Origin: Scheffersomyces stipitis CBS 6054
Taxonomy: Eukaryota > Ascomycota > Pichiomycetes > Serinales > Debaryomycetaceae
NCBI RefSeq assembly: GCF_000209165.1
Contig: NC_009048.1
Location: 248,001-312,000, forward strand
Direction of reading: 5' to 3'
Length of the DNA stretch: 64,000 nucleotides
The notes below the pieces were generated by a model that made no database searches, was not told the origin of the DNA, and saw only the letters and a list, made by a program, of their open reading frames with translations. Each line of letters begins with the position of its first letter. Position 1 is the first letter of the stretch. Made by a program: the position numbers and the translations under genes. Shown piece after piece: positions 17,675 through 27,616 of the stretch.

Positions 17675-18820
17675 ATGAAGTTTGGTCTAGTAATTTTGAC
17701 ACTGTTGAGTGTTTTCAGTAGTTTGGTTAGTTCCTATTCTTCGTCTTCGAATCTCCTCCAGGTGAATGACAAAAATTTCAAAGAGATTGTCATTGACTCC
17801 GGTAAATTCACCTTCGTAGATTTCTATGCTGACTGGTGTCGTCATTGCAAGAACTTGATGCCAACAATTGAAGAACTTGCAGATGTTTTCGAGCCATTCC
17901 AAGACCAAGTCCAAGTTGTGAAAATAAACGGAGACAAGGACGGAAAGAAGATGTCTAAGAAATACGTCTTCAAAGGCTATCCAACCATGTTGCTTTTCCA
18001 CGGCAACGATGAACCAGTTGAATATGACGGTATTAGGGATTTGCAGGCTTTGAGCAATTTTGTTCAACAAATCACAGGAGTCAGATTAGCAAGCATAAAA
18101 CCGGAAGGGGAGGTCGAAGAGTCTAAGGTAGAACAGGAACCAACTGGTTTGATTCGATTGAATGATATCAATTTTGAAGACAAAATTAGAGAGACTCCGT
18201 ATTCAATTGTAGTATTCACTGCCACTTGGTGTCAATTCTGTCAGAAGTTAAAGCCGGTACTTGAAACTCTTGTTGATGTCGTATTCGCCAACGAGAAAGA
18301 AAAAATACAGATAGCAATTGTGGAGCTTGACACGGAACCCGGAGACAAACTAAGTGATAGATACCACATACTGACGTTACCAACAATCCTCTTCTTCAGT
18401 AATGAGTATGATGAACCTAGCATATATGATGGTGAAAAGGAATTATTGCCTTTGCTTGCCCTGATCAATGAATTCACAGACTCACACCGCGACGTTGAAG
18501 GAAGGCTTTCTAATACTGCGGGGAGAATTCAAGAAGTTGACAATTTGATTAGCCAGAAGATTTTACAAGGATTCAAAGGAGATTTGAGTACAGCAGGAAT
18601 AGAGCTTTTAGGCGAAATTTCACATTTATCAAATGAGAATTACGAGATGCTTCCCTATTATAAGAAGTTGGTAAGCAAGATCATAAATAATGAAATGGAC
18701 TTCTTCAAGAATGAGTTTTCCAGATTAGCGACTATATTGGAGAATGACATCTCAAAATTGACGCCAAATACAATCGACTCGATGCAAAAGAGATCTAATA
18801 TTTTATCTTCATTTATCTAG
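17675..18820 (+). CDS. ER protein disulfide isomerase, PDI-D (ERp38-like): two thioredoxin domains plus ERp29c-like tail
   Basis: 381 aa with a clear signal peptide (about 1-20, hydrophobic core LVILTLLSVFSSLV). The first thioredoxin domain has active site WCRHC (Cys55/Cys58) and the GYPT cis-proline loop near 101-104. The second has WCQFC (Cys186/Cys189) and LPT. The C-terminal 110 residues are helical and resemble the ERp29c/D domain of fungal ERp38. Canonical PDI sites are CGHC; both sites here differ (CRHC and CQFC), predicting altered redox potential. The protein ends in SSFI with no HDEL-type ER retrieval signal. Its likely role is oxidative folding in the secretory pathway. It converges with APD1, with 25 bp between the stops. 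Confidence 0.85.
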   Translation: MKFGLVILTLLSVFSSLVSSYSSSSNLLQVNDKNFKEIVIDSGKFTFVDFYADWCRHCKNLMPTIEELADVFEPFQDQVQVVKINGDKDGKKMSKKYVFKGYPTMLLFHGNDEPVEYDGIRDLQALSNFVQQITGVRLASIKPEGEVEESKVEQEPTGLIRLNDINFEDKIRETPYSIVVFTATWCQFCQKLKPVLETLVDVVFANEKEKIQIAIVELDTEPGDKLSDRYHILTLPTILFFSNEYDEPSIYDGEKELLPLLALINEFTDSHRDVEGRLSNTAGRIQEVDNLISQKILQGFKGDLSTAGIELLGEISHLSNENYEMLPYYKKLVSKIINNEMDFFKNEFSRLATILENDISKLTPNTIDSMQKRSNILSSFI

Positions 18821-18845
18821 CTATATCAGTTATATGTACATGGCT

Positions 18846-19754
18846 CTACCATTCTATAGAATCAAATTTTTGAATTAATCTAATCTTTTCCGGCCATACC
18901 TTACCATCATTAACAATACATTCATCGACAATGGGACGAACATTATTGGGTTTGCACCTTGCCAACCAAATATTCTTGCCGGACTTCCTTAAATAGATGA
19001 TTACGTTCGCAGCATACTTGTGACCACCAATATGGTTAATAAACGCAACCTTGACGCCACCTGGGGTATTATCTCCAACATCTCTGTATAAACCAAGATC
19101 ACGTAGGTAAATATCCATCTCCTTCTTCATGATGGGAGCTGTGACACCACAACGCTTGTCTCTTGATTTATGAGAACAAAAGAAGACGTACGATTGATTA
19201 CTGTCCACCTCTATCTTAACACTAGGAAACTGTGGGTATGATAACTGGATTTCTTTGACCGAATTCTTGCGGCTAGCAACTAAGCTGGCTACCACTGCAT
19301 CCAAAACAGGGTTAACTTGGGCTATTGATACGTTTCTTACCCATACAAAAAATGGAAGTAAGAGGACATCGCCTCTTTTCTCATTGCAATATTCATCGTT
19401 GGTGAGAAGATCATCTGAAGAAAGTGACGAGACGGTAACTTTAATCGAGCCTATTTCCGGAAATTTGCCACTGCTATGGCCCCCCCACTCGCTCACTTGT
19501 TTCGAAAATGTACCAGAAACACCACAGGCATCATGGGGCCAGTCTGTTTTGCCTGTTGGAACCACAATATGGAGACCATAAGGTTTTGTTGATTCCCAGA
19601 GATAAGCATCGTTGTCAAACGAAAGAGACTTCGGAAAGTTGGACGTACAACTAGAACATTCAGATGAGCATGAAGATACCTCAAACCCCTTTTCAAGTAC
19701 CAAGGAGTCAATATTCTTTGTCTGCCCGTGGAAGATTTTTTGAAGTAGACCCAT
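18846..19754 (-). CDS. APD1: Apd1-like thioredoxin-fold [2Fe-2S] ferredoxin
   Basis: 302 aa (S. cerevisiae Apd1 is 316). The N-terminus has the Apd1-type CSSECSSC cluster, followed by VPT.K.DWPHDAC (about 65-77). The cluster-binding C-terminal domain has CSHKSRDKRCG (Cys193 and Cys202) and HIGGHKYAANVIIYLR (His241 and His245), the Cys2His2 set reported to hold the [2Fe-2S] centre of Apd1. The end WPEKIRLIQKFDSIEW matches the end of Apd1 better than its relative Aim32. In yeast, loss of Apd1 alters cortical actin patch distribution and sensitivity to some redox compounds; its electron-transfer partner is not settled. Confidence 0.9.
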   Translation of the reverse strand: MGLLQKIFHGQTKNIDSLVLEKGFEVSSCSSECSSCTSNFPKSLSFDNDAYLWESTKPYGLHIVVPTGKTDWPHDACGVSGTFSKQVSEWGGHSSGKFPEIGSIKVTVSSLSSDDLLTNDEYCNEKRGDVLLLPFFVWVRNVSIAQVNPVLDAVVASLVASRKNSVKEIQLSYPQFPSVKIEVDSNQSYVFFCSHKSRDKRCGVTAPIMKKEMDIYLRDLGLYRDVGDNTPGGVKVAFINHIGGHKYAANVIIYLRKSGKNIWLARCKPNNVRPIVDECIVNDGKVWPEKIRLIQKFDSIEW

Positions 19755-20906
19755 TGAATTCTTGTATCAGGCTGAAATGTACTAAGAAGAAATTTTTTTT
19801 TGCTGATAGACCAAAGTCAGTTGCTGGTCTCTTTATACAATCAAATTTTCTTATCTGGGATCTTTTCAGACCAGAAGCTTAGGAATAGGTGGGTTCAAAT
19901 AGTAAAATCTAGGTCCACAGTGATTCTACTTTTTTTGTGTTAGCGCAAAAACTCGGACCGTAGTTCCGAGAATGTAAGGTTTTCGCTTATTCTAACAACA
20001 GTCTGGCTGCAAACCCCATGAGGTAGATATTGATTTGTTCATATCGGAGTTGTGTACTCAGTCCTACAACGGTTTACGACCTCTTAATAGTACTAAAGCT
20101 TTTTGGAAACTGTAATAGGAACCACCGTTTAGTCCATATTTAACCTGATTCCCTTAAACTGCTTCTGGAAAAAGAAAACGCGCATTAGCTGCCCCAATAG
20201 TTCCATCCGTAAATATCTGCAGATTTTCTGATTAGATCGGTGGAATGCGTCAGGCTAACGTCTTACAAACATACGATTCGCCCCAAACACTTCCTATCTT
20301 GCAAACTCATTCGACAGAACCGTGGTCCACGAATGAAGACAGATCTAGATTGAACGTGAATTCGTGCTACTTTGTAAAAGCATTATAAGCATTATTAGCC
20401 TGCCTTTATTGAAGGTAACCGATGGTCTCACGTGATGGAGGAATTTCAGATTGACTTCTATTGATAAGTTTCGCACGACCTGCTTGTTGAAGTTTTTCTG
20501 AAAGGAGACAAAAAGAAAAGGCTGAGACCACAAATGAGATTTCGCTAACGGAACACATCCTCTCATTATTTATAGTCTACATTGTTATAATTACCACGTA
20601 TTTTTCTATCACTGGCCCTTGAGATATACTTTCCCCGATATCACTTGCTGAGTATCGTGTTTGATATTAGACGGCGTGACACTCTGGGACCACATTGAAT
20701 ACCAAATAGAACGGCGCTCACTCATCACACTTCCGACTAGAAGTTTCCGAAAATATCTTTAATAGGCATTCATTTGCTCTCACACCAAAATCTACAAGAA
20801 TTACCACGAATAACATCAGGTACTCAAAGACTGCCTCGTCCTTTCAACCCATTCATTGGTGATAACTGCCAGCAATCGGCTCAGAATAGCTGCCTCTATA
20901 TATGAA
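19755..20906. other. Divergent intergenic region APD1 / MSS4
   Basis: About 1.15 kb between two divergent genes, holding both promoters. A palindrome CTCGGA-N7-TCCGAG lies at 19952-19970, about 200 bp upstream of APD1. CACGTGA occurs at about 20430. A 73-codon minus-strand frame at 20345-20566 begins with ATG but has no family signature and is not called. Confidence 0.45.
19952..19970. promoter_or_regulatory. CTCGGA-N7-TCCGAG palindrome, candidate zinc-cluster factor site
   Basis: A perfect 6-base inverted repeat separated by seven bases. It contains paired CGG/CCG triplets (CGG-N9-CCG), the layout bound by fungal Zn(II)2Cys6 dimers. It lies in the APD1-MSS4 promoter region, 198 bp before the APD1 start. 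The factor is unknown. Confidence 0.3.
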
Positions 20907-22904
20907 ATGTCGGTAGTACAGCTACAATCGTCATCACAAATACATCTCCCACATCCGCCTAAGGATAGGGATGTTTCCCAATTTGTAACTGAGAGTGATG
21001 AAGACAGCAGTAAAGTAATCAAATCCATCATTAAGAGTAGTCTTGAATTTGAATCAGACAACAATCGATCTTCTATAGAATTGCTACCAAATCCCAGTTC
21101 TATGAATTCGAACAACAACTTGATAGTGAACAATGCACCATCTACTCCAACATCATTTAAGGGCTCAAGATCAGATGCTTCTGACGTGACCAATGACACT
21201 ACACCATCGTCTTTCGATGAACAATTGAATGTGCAATTGAATTATCAGTCCCATTCAGATCCAATAATTAGTCAACGTTTAGAAACCGAAGAGGTAAATA
21301 CACTTGGCCCCCATAGTCAAGAAATTGATCCAGTATTGACATTAATTGGAGAGCCATCTGCTGCCAAGGAAGTAGCGTCGTCGTCGGCATCCAACAGAGT
21401 GTTGAATACCATTATTAATGAATCCAATTCTGGATCCTCAAATTCGTCCAGAAGACACACAACTCCACATACCCCAGTATTGTATGAATCCATAGACGTA
21501 TCAAGTAGATTATCATACCAGCATACGCTTGCTCGTGTGCCAATGTCCAGAAATACGTTCCCATCATATAGATCTCTGATGGAGGTTTTCGCTGCTAAAC
21601 CAGACTCTACCAATACGGAAATCTTGCGCATGAGAAATTCGATTCTCGTCAAAAGAAATATCAAGAAGAAGAAGAAAGAATTCTTAGAAGACGAAAAAGT
21701 CTTGGTAGGTAACAAAATTAGCGAGGGACATGAAAACTTTGTGATGGCATACAATATGTTGACAGGAATAAGAGTTGCCGTATCAAGATGTTCAGGAGTA
21801 ATGAAAAAATTAAATGATGATGACTTTAAAACGACAAAAAAGTTGTCATTTAACATGGACGGCAGTGAATTGACACCTTCTTCCAAATATGATTTCAAAT
21901 TTAAGGACTATTGCCCTGAAGTATTCAGAGAGTTAAGATCGTTATTTGGGTTGGATCCTGCTGACTATTTAGTATCGATTACTGGAAAGTATATTCTATC
22001 CGAATTAGGTTCTCCTGGTAAATCAGGTTCTTTTTTCTACTATTCAAGAGATTACAGATTCATTATTAAGACTATTCATCACTCTGAACATAAGCAATTG
22101 AGGAGAATCTTGAAGGACTACTACGAACATGTGAAGGAGAATCCAAACACCTTAATTTCACAGTTTTATGGCTTGCATAGAGTGAAAATGCCCTTCAATA
22201 AAAGCGGCATTAGAAAGGTCCATTTTGTGGTTATGAATAATTTATTTCCTCCTCATAGGGATATACATCGCAAGTTTGACTTGAAGGGCTCAACTTGGGG
22301 AAGAATAACGAAGCTTGACCCAACGAAGGAACAAAATCTTGCTCAATATACTCTAAAGGATGTAAATTTCCTTGATAGACATGAATCTATCAAATTTGGT
22401 CCCCATAAGCGAAAGCTATTCTTTGCACAATTAGAGGCAGATGTTGCTCTATTAAAAAAGATAAATGTTATGGATTATTCATTGTTACTTGGGGTTCATG
22501 ACGTCAAAAAAGGAAATACTTTCGAGCTATCTCAGAAATTGTCCGTTTTTGATCCCAAATCTAATGACAAATCGATATTAATTAATACCAATCCTAGAGA
22601 TATTGATCGTGAATTCGACTTACCTAGCAATGTTTTCCCTGGGCGTTCCAAGTATGTCTTCTATGGACATGATGGTGGTATTAGAGCAACGAATGAAGAT
22701 AATGAACCAATGGGAGAAATATACTATCTTGGAATCATAGATTGCCTTACTAATTACTCAATTAAAAAGCGGTTAGAGACAGTTTGGAGATCCATTGGAC
22801 ATACTCGAAGTACAATATCCGCTCTTCCCGCACATGAATATGGAGATCGATTCTTGAAATTCATCAAAGTTGGAACCAGCAGTTCCAAAAAAAAGTCATC
22901 ATAA
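20907..22904 (+). CDS. MSS4: Phosphatidylinositol-4-phosphate 5-kinase (Mss4)
   Basis: 665 aa from the first ATG of the frame (20907); an upstream extension of 17 codons would need a TTG start. The first about 260 residues are Ser/Thr/Asn-rich and disordered. The PIPK domain follows: [20 protein letters not shown], a [23 protein letters not shown] segment carrying the ATP-site Lys, DLKGS (458-462), [11 protein letters not shown] (522 onward) and [20 protein letters not shown] near the activation loop, ending close to the C-terminus as in yeast Mss4 (779 aa). The enzyme makes PI(4,5)P2 at the plasma membrane and controls actin and cell integrity signalling. A Lys-rich stretch [11 protein letters not shown] just before the kinase domain could be a nuclear localisation or lipid-binding signal. 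Confidence 0.95.
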   Translation: MSVVQLQSSSQIHLPHPPKDRDVSQFVTESDEDSSKVIKSIIKSSLEFESDNNRSSIELLPNPSSMNSNNNLIVNNAPSTPTSFKGSRSDASDVTNDTTPSSFDEQLNVQLNYQSHSDPIISQRLETEEVNTLGPHSQEIDPVLTLIGEPSAAKEVASSSASNRVLNTIINESNSGSSNSSRRHTTPHTPVLYESIDVSSRLSYQHTLARVPMSRNTFPSYRSLMEVFAAKPDSTNTEILRMRNSILVKRNIKKKKKEFLEDEKVLVGNKISEGHENFVMAYNMLTGIRVAVSRCSGVMKKLNDDDFKTTKKLSFNMDGSELTPSSKYDFKFKDYCPEVFRELRSLFGLDPADYLVSITGKYILSELGSPGKSGSFFYYSRDYRFIIKTIHHSEHKQLRRILKDYYEHVKENPNTLISQFYGLHRVKMPFNKSGIRKVHFVVMNNLFPPHRDIHRKFDLKGSTWGRITKLDPTKEQNLAQYTLKDVNFLDRHESIKFGPHKRKLFFAQLEADVALLKKINVMDYSLLLGVHDVKKGNTFELSQKLSVFDPKSNDKSILINTNPRDIDREFDLPSNVFPGRSKYVFYGHDGGIRATNEDNEPMGEIYYLGIIDCLTNYSIKKRLETVWRSIGHTRSTISALPAHEYGDRFLKFIKVGTSSSKKKSS

Positions 22905-23505
22905 GAAATTTCAACATATACTCCCATTAAAGGGGGCAACACTTAACTTATTTATCTGCTTTCACTTCTCCCTATACATTTTCTATTCATTTTGAATAAT
23001 TTTCAATTGGTCTTTGGTTTATTACGCTATTCAATTTTTTTCCGGACAAAGTGTTGCCTTATACGGAATGTCAATACCATATATATATTGTTAAGTATCA
23101 CAACTAATAAATTTTGGTATTCATTATTTGACTTTCTGTAGTATATTATAATTCTTGTCTTTTTTGGCTGGATTTATGCGAAATTGCTTTACTGCATTAT
23201 ATAGTATTAATAAACCACAACAATGAAAGAAACCTCTCTGAATTTGGAGTACGGGCTTTATTGTTAACCCCTGAGTGACTATGATGTACATCAACCTCTG
23301 ATGCGTATAACTAGACAACCTTATACAATTGAAAGCGAGAGAATCATTTGATATCTGGTATAGCCGTACTTATTTTTTTGAGATTTTCGCAGTCGCATTT
23401 TGAAATTGAAAATTAGTTCTTATCCAATCGAATTCACCCGACTACAACAAGGCTATTTGTAATTTGACAATTACACATTAACACATTAAAACGATACGTT
23501 GCAAT
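22905..23505. other. Intergenic region MSS4 / AIM24
   Basis: About 600 bp of A+T-rich sequence between same-direction genes. It holds TATATATA near 23082 and T-rich tracts, and no supported ORF. The AIM24 promoter must lie in the right half. Confidence 0.45.
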
Positions 23506-24774
23506 ATGAGTAAGTCGTACGTTTCACGTATTGTGAAAGTTGGAAATATAAAAGAATTGAATTTTCGACGGTCTGTGTCCATATCACAGGCTCCAACTGG
23601 AATTCAAGGTGATATTTCAACAACGACTACCTATGAAGAAAATATCAAAAATGCCGAAAATTTAAAGGCCGGCAACGTATTGGAAACTGCTGAATTCAAA
23701 GCATTAGGAACACCGCAATCTGTTTTGTCCATCAATTGTCCTCCTTCAGTACCTGTGTATCTTAGAAGAGGTTCATTATTGTCAATATATGGACTAAACG
23801 ACAGTTCTTCTATAAAGAATGTTAGAAGTTCTATAAATTTCATAAATCCAATTCGAAGACTCTTATTTGGTATCAATACATCGTCTTACCAGAGATTAGA
23901 ATCGACAACACCATTCTCCTTATTGATTTCAGCAACATATAGAAAGTTTTCGATTTTCAAGAAATCTGACAATAAGTCGTTTGTGACTATTTCTTTGGAT
24001 GGTTCTACAGATTGGTCTATTTTGTACAGAGATGCCTTGCAAGTTTATACTGGAAATTCATTAACAGTCTCTCAGTACAGAGTGCCTCGTACAATTTCCA
24101 GAAAATTGTCGAGAACTTTGAATATTCCGAGCAATACTACCACAGGTCTCTTCAAGTGGAACAAATCTGGATTTATTTTCTTGAGTGGAAGAGGTCAAGT
24201 TGGATTGGTTGGTAATGGTGCAATCTACAACATAAACTTAGATGACAAAGAAGAGCTACTTATCAATAGAGACAATTTATTAGGATTAACAGTGAATGGA
24301 CCCTTCGACTTACAAAACTGTGTTGTAGAACACAACTTCACAACACACGAAAAACGCAGCGAATCCTCGTCTGTCGTACAGAAACCTCTCGGTATTTCTG
24401 TCATTTTGAAACAGCAAACAACTGTTAGACACAAGTTCAAACAAATTTGGTCATTGTTTCAGTACCACCTAGAAGCAAGTTTCAGTTTTCTTAGGGGCAG
24501 CAGAAATAAAACGAACAATTTCTTAGTTGGTAATCAGAACTTTGTCAAGATTATAGGTCCACGAAACTTATTGTTGCAGTCAAGTTCAGAAACCAGTCAT
24601 ATCGAAACCCCTACTCCGAAGAGAAAAAATGGTGTAGAAGTAGCCAATGTTACTGGACCTAAACAGACTTCAGCTGATTACTTAAGTTACGTTACTGTAA
24701 CTCCTGGGCAAGGTGTCAAATTTGAGAGCACACCAGACTTTAAGGATACGGTAGATAAAATCGAAAGAAAGTAG
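23506..24774 (+). CDS. AIM24: Mitochondrial inner-membrane protein Aim24
   Basis: 422 aa (yeast Aim24 is 394). The N-terminus is basic with few acids (MSKSYVSRIVKV...FRRSVSIS), as expected of a mitochondrial presequence. The conserved start of the AIM24/TTHA0068 beta-sandwich is recognisable: EFKALGTPQSVLSINCPPSVPVYLRRGSL-type residues at about 64-92. GFIFLSGRGQVGLVGNGAIYNINLDDKEELLINRDNLLGL-type residues at about 225-265 match the second conserved half. Yeast Aim24 is needed for the integrity of the MICOS complex at cristae junctions and for normal respiration. The C-terminal 60 residues are divergent and polar. Confidence 0.85.
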   Translation: MSKSYVSRIVKVGNIKELNFRRSVSISQAPTGIQGDISTTTTYEENIKNAENLKAGNVLETAEFKALGTPQSVLSINCPPSVPVYLRRGSLLSIYGLNDSSSIKNVRSSINFINPIRRLLFGINTSSYQRLESTTPFSLLISATYRKFSIFKKSDNKSFVTISLDGSTDWSILYRDALQVYTGNSLTVSQYRVPRTISRKLSRTLNIPSNTTTGLFKWNKSGFIFLSGRGQVGLVGNGAIYNINLDDKEELLINRDNLLGLTVNGPFDLQNCVVEHNFTTHEKRSESSSVVQKPLGISVILKQQTTVRHKFKQIWSLFQYHLEASFSFLRGSRNKTNNFLVGNQNFVKIIGPRNLLLQSSSETSHIETPTPKRKNGVEVANVTGPKQTSADYLSYVTVTPGQGVKFESTPDFKDTVDKIERK

Positions 24775-24934
24775 ATACATTATAGAAGAAATATGCAATC
24801 TTACATGCAACATAGTCCTAGGGCTCCTCTTAAAATATAACTATGTACACTATCAAATGCCGTCCCGAATGTGATTTTCGCAGCCTTCCTAAATTGTTCT
24901 ATCCTCCGCTTACTTTCAAACCCCGAACCAAAAG

Positions 24935-24942
24935 TATAAATA
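24935..24942 (+). promoter_or_regulatory. TATA box of the nitrilase gene
   Basis: TATAAATA lies 55 bp before the nitrilase ATG at 24997. Yeast transcription normally starts 40-120 bp downstream of TATA, so the 5' leader must be short. An out-of-frame ATG at 24981, 16 bases before the start codon, may or may not be included in the transcript. Confidence 0.55.
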
Positions 24943-24996
24943 GACCCTTGAACACTGCTAGTTTCTTTGCTTTTTATAGTATGACAACATCTACTA

Positions 24997-26022
24997 ATGA
25001 CTCTTCCTGTCACACGGGTGGCTGCTTGCCACTTTGCACCTGTTATGATGAATAAGGAGGCAACGATGGAGAAAGTGTTCAATGGGGTGAGTGAAGCAGC
25101 ATCCAAGGGTGCAAATTTAATTGTATTTCCAGAAACATATGTATCCGCTTTTCCTTTATGGGGAGCATGCAAAGCTCCAATTGACAATCATCACTTATTC
25201 AAACAACTTGTTGAAAGTTCAATTTATATAGATGGACCTGAAATTTCCTCTTTGCAATCACTTTGCAAAGAGTTATCAGTTGTAGTACTATTAGGTTTCA
25301 ATGAAAGATCTCGTGTTAGTGTCGGCTGCCTATGGAACTCATATGTCTTGATTGATGAAAATGGAACTATTGGAGCACATCATAGAAAGCTAGTTCCTAC
25401 CTTTTTTGAGAAGCTCTCTTGGGCCAATGGGGATGGTTCAGGTTTGAATGTTATTGACTCAAAATATGGAAAGATTGGGTGTCTAATATGTGGGGAGAAC
25501 ACCAACTCGCTAGCAAGATTTACACTTCTTAGCCAAGGTGAGCAGATTCATATATCCATTTGGCCCCCTGCAGCAGATATGCACCGTCCTTCAGAAGAGA
25601 CCAAAAGCTTCGACAATATTACCGCTAACAAGATAAGGTGTGGGGCCCAATGTATAGAGGGTAAATGCTTTGGGGTCCTCAGCTCATCATTTGTGGACCA
25701 AGCAATGTTGGACTTTTTGATTAAGGATGACCCATCCAATGCATCCTTTTATAATAACATGTCCCAAGGAATAACTTGCTTCTTGTCACCTTCTGGAAAT
25801 GAAATAGGGGATTCATTAAGATTTCAAGAGGGAATTGCGTATGCGGATTTTGACTTAAATACCACTATCGAGCCTAAACAGTTCCATGATCTTGTTGGTG
25901 GGTACAATCGATTTGACGTATTTAAGCTTCACGTAAATAGATCTCGTAACATTCCGATTTACTTTGACGAAGAAACAAGCGAATCTAGAGAAGGTATTAA
26001 CAATTCGCCACTTTCGCAGTGA
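24997..26022 (+). CDS. Nitrilase (carbon-nitrogen hydrolase, nitrilase branch)
   Basis: 341 aa with the complete catalytic set: Glu46 in FPETY, Lys131 in HHRKLVPT and nucleophile Cys165 in GCLICGENTNSLARF. The CGEN(T)NxLAR motif marks the true nitrilase branch (R-CN to R-COOH + NH3) rather than amidases or Nit2-type omega-amidases. The WPPAADMHRPS region and length agree with bacterial, plant and yeast Nit1-type nitrilases. The substrate cannot be told from sequence. It should be a soluble cytosolic protein. It converges with RMD1, with 54 bp between stops. Patchy distribution of nitrilases in yeasts raises possible bacterial origin, but nothing in base composition here proves it. Confidence 0.9.
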   Translation: MTLPVTRVAACHFAPVMMNKEATMEKVFNGVSEAASKGANLIVFPETYVSAFPLWGACKAPIDNHHLFKQLVESSIYIDGPEISSLQSLCKELSVVVLLGFNERSRVSVGCLWNSYVLIDENGTIGAHHRKLVPTFFEKLSWANGDGSGLNVIDSKYGKIGCLICGENTNSLARFTLLSQGEQIHISIWPPAADMHRPSEETKSFDNITANKIRCGAQCIEGKCFGVLSSSFVDQAMLDFLIKDDPSNASFYNNMSQGITCFLSPSGNEIGDSLRFQEGIAYADFDLNTTIEPKQFHDLVGGYNRFDVFKLHVNRSRNIPIYFDEETSESREGINNSPLSQ

Positions 26023-26076
26023 CCGGTCTATATTGGTTTAATGAACGATGAACAATGATTATATATATACTATTAA

Positions 26077-27393
26077 CTAATACGTTAGAATATCAATAAT
26101 AATATTTATGACGCTGACCAAGACTTCTACACCAACGAGTACGACAACAATGAACTCTAGATTTTCTTCGTGAGAATGACCAAGTTGTTCTTTTAACATT
26201 TGCAAAAGGTCCGAGATAACTTCAAGTCTCTGATTCAATAATTCCACTCTTTGATTGATTTCTAAATAGCCTCGCGTTGCTTGATAAATAGGCTCCAAAT
26301 GAGGTTCAGCCCACATGAGCTCGGGAGAATCAAGAACAGAACCATGCAAATTAATATTGATTCTCAAGATAAACAATTCACCAATGGACTTCATTATTTC
26401 GTCCCTTGTCATTGCGACCTTACCAGTATGTGCAATCTGTTGAGGGATATCCTGAGTATCTTCAATTGTGTTGTCAACCAATTCTTCAAACAAAGAAATC
26501 TTAACTGATTGAGCCAATGCATGAGAAATTGACAATTTTAACATATAATTATTATCATCTCTTAATGTAATAAAATCATTATAGATTCTCGGTTGGTAGG
26601 ACTTTGTAATATAGTAGTTGAATTCTTCTATTTGAATGTCCTCAGAAGAAAGCTTCTCACTTTCAAACTTTGCTAAGTCCTCTAAAAATGCAGCTTCTTC
26701 TTTCGTGGAATATCCCCACATGACCACTACTCCATACTCAAAAATAAATATATCATTCTTCCGACCGATGTCTATTTCACCACCTTCATCAGCCAACCTA
26801 ATGAGTTTATGAGAGTCATTATCTTCACCTCCATTGCTATCACTTCTCCAATCTTTGTATGTGAATGGAGAGTAGAGACATTCATCAAATAGTTTTGGAC
26901 TGGTATTGTGTATTCTCTTTCTGTCCTTGAGCCAACGAAGAAGATCTTTCATTTTATAAGAGCCACAAGTACAATAAGCAGTGACTCTTGGAAGCAAGTC
27001 TCTGTGCAGCTTTCCCAATATTTCTGCATCCTTTCTGGCAGATGTATCCGTTATACGCTTAACTTGAGAATAAACTCTTGTTGTAGGCAAGTCATCATCA
27101 TCGTCATTTGCACTTATACTCGCTGTTGCATGTTCCAAATTTGGAGGGTCTTCAGGCAATAATTTAAGCTTTTGCGTTGTTCTACTCGTTCTTTGCAACC
27201 CTATCTTTGGTGATTGCGCAATCTTGGATGCCGAACGATTAGCCTGTTGACTTTGCTGTCCATGTTGCGATTGACTGAGCTTGGAATTAGACGGTATTCC
27301 AGTAGTCTTTAGGACACTGTCAGGTAATATAATAGGATTCTCATAGGAAGGTTTTGTTAAGAGTGGCGTTCGAGCACTACCTGAAGATGTCAT
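26077..27393 (-). CDS. RMD1: Rmd1/Rmnd1 family (DUF155) membrane-anchored protein
   Basis: 438 aa, near the length of yeast Rmd1 (430). A disordered Ser/Gln-rich N-terminus of about 120 residues precedes the DUF155 core: VTAYCTCGSYKMKDLL, then IFEYGVVVMWGYSTKEEAAFL, NDFITLRDDNNYMLKLSISHALAQSVKISLFEELV and an ending with a coiled coil (EINQRVELLNQRLEVISDLLQML). A C-terminal hydrophobic segment FIVVVLVGVEVLVSVINIIIDI gives a tail anchor. The paralogues Rmd8 (longer) and the mitochondrial Ydr282c/Mrx10 (which would carry a presequence) fit less well. Rmd1 is needed for meiotic division and sporulation in yeast; its molecular role is not established. Confidence 0.8.
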   Translation of the reverse strand: MTSSGSARTPLLTKPSYENPIILPDSVLKTTGIPSNSKLSQSQHGQQSQQANRSASKIAQSPKIGLQRTSRTTQKLKLLPEDPPNLEHATASISANDDDDDLPTTRVYSQVKRITDTSARKDAEILGKLHRDLLPRVTAYCTCGSYKMKDLLRWLKDRKRIHNTSPKLFDECLYSPFTYKDWRSDSNGGEDNDSHKLIRLADEGGEIDIGRKNDIFIFEYGVVVMWGYSTKEEAAFLEDLAKFESEKLSSEDIQIEEFNYYITKSYQPRIYNDFITLRDDNNYMLKLSISHALAQSVKISLFEELVDNTIEDTQDIPQQIAHTGKVAMTRDEIMKSIGELFILRININLHGSVLDSPELMWAEPHLEPIYQATRGYLEINQRVELLNQRLEVISDLLQMLKEQLGHSHEENLEFIVVVLVGVEVLVSVINIIIDILTY

Positions 27394-27616
27394 TTCCGTT
27401 AATGGCAGGAGAATAGAGTATGCTCCCTATCTTCACTTTGCCCAGAGTTAATCATTGCGAGACTTGATATAGATTGAATCGCAACATTAATTAGCGTAAC
27501 CATAGAAAACCATATGTGCAGGATACATATTGCTTAACAAAAAAAAATAGATGAGATGGACCTAAAAATTTAAATCAGAACATTAATATCTCAATTTTGG
27601 CAATTACCACGGTATA
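27394..27616. promoter_or_regulatory. Divergent RMD1/UTP20 promoter with PAC-like and RRPE-like elements
   Basis: Only 223 bp separate the two start codons. On the UTP20 side, GATGAG (27550-27555) matches the core of the PAC element, and AAAAATTT (27564-27571) resembles the RRPE element. This pair marks promoters of ribosome-biogenesis genes in yeasts and fits UTP20. An A-tract (27539-27547) lies just upstream. Confidence 0.45.

Noticed and set aside
20345..20566. 73-codon minus-strand frame between APD1 and MSS4
   Set aside because: No recognisable domain, composition not clearly coding, and it lies in a divergent promoter region.
24843..25055. 70-codon frame overlapping the nitrilase start
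   Set aside because: It precedes and spans the TATA box and has no family match; only its inner ATG at 24981 matters as a possible upstream start.
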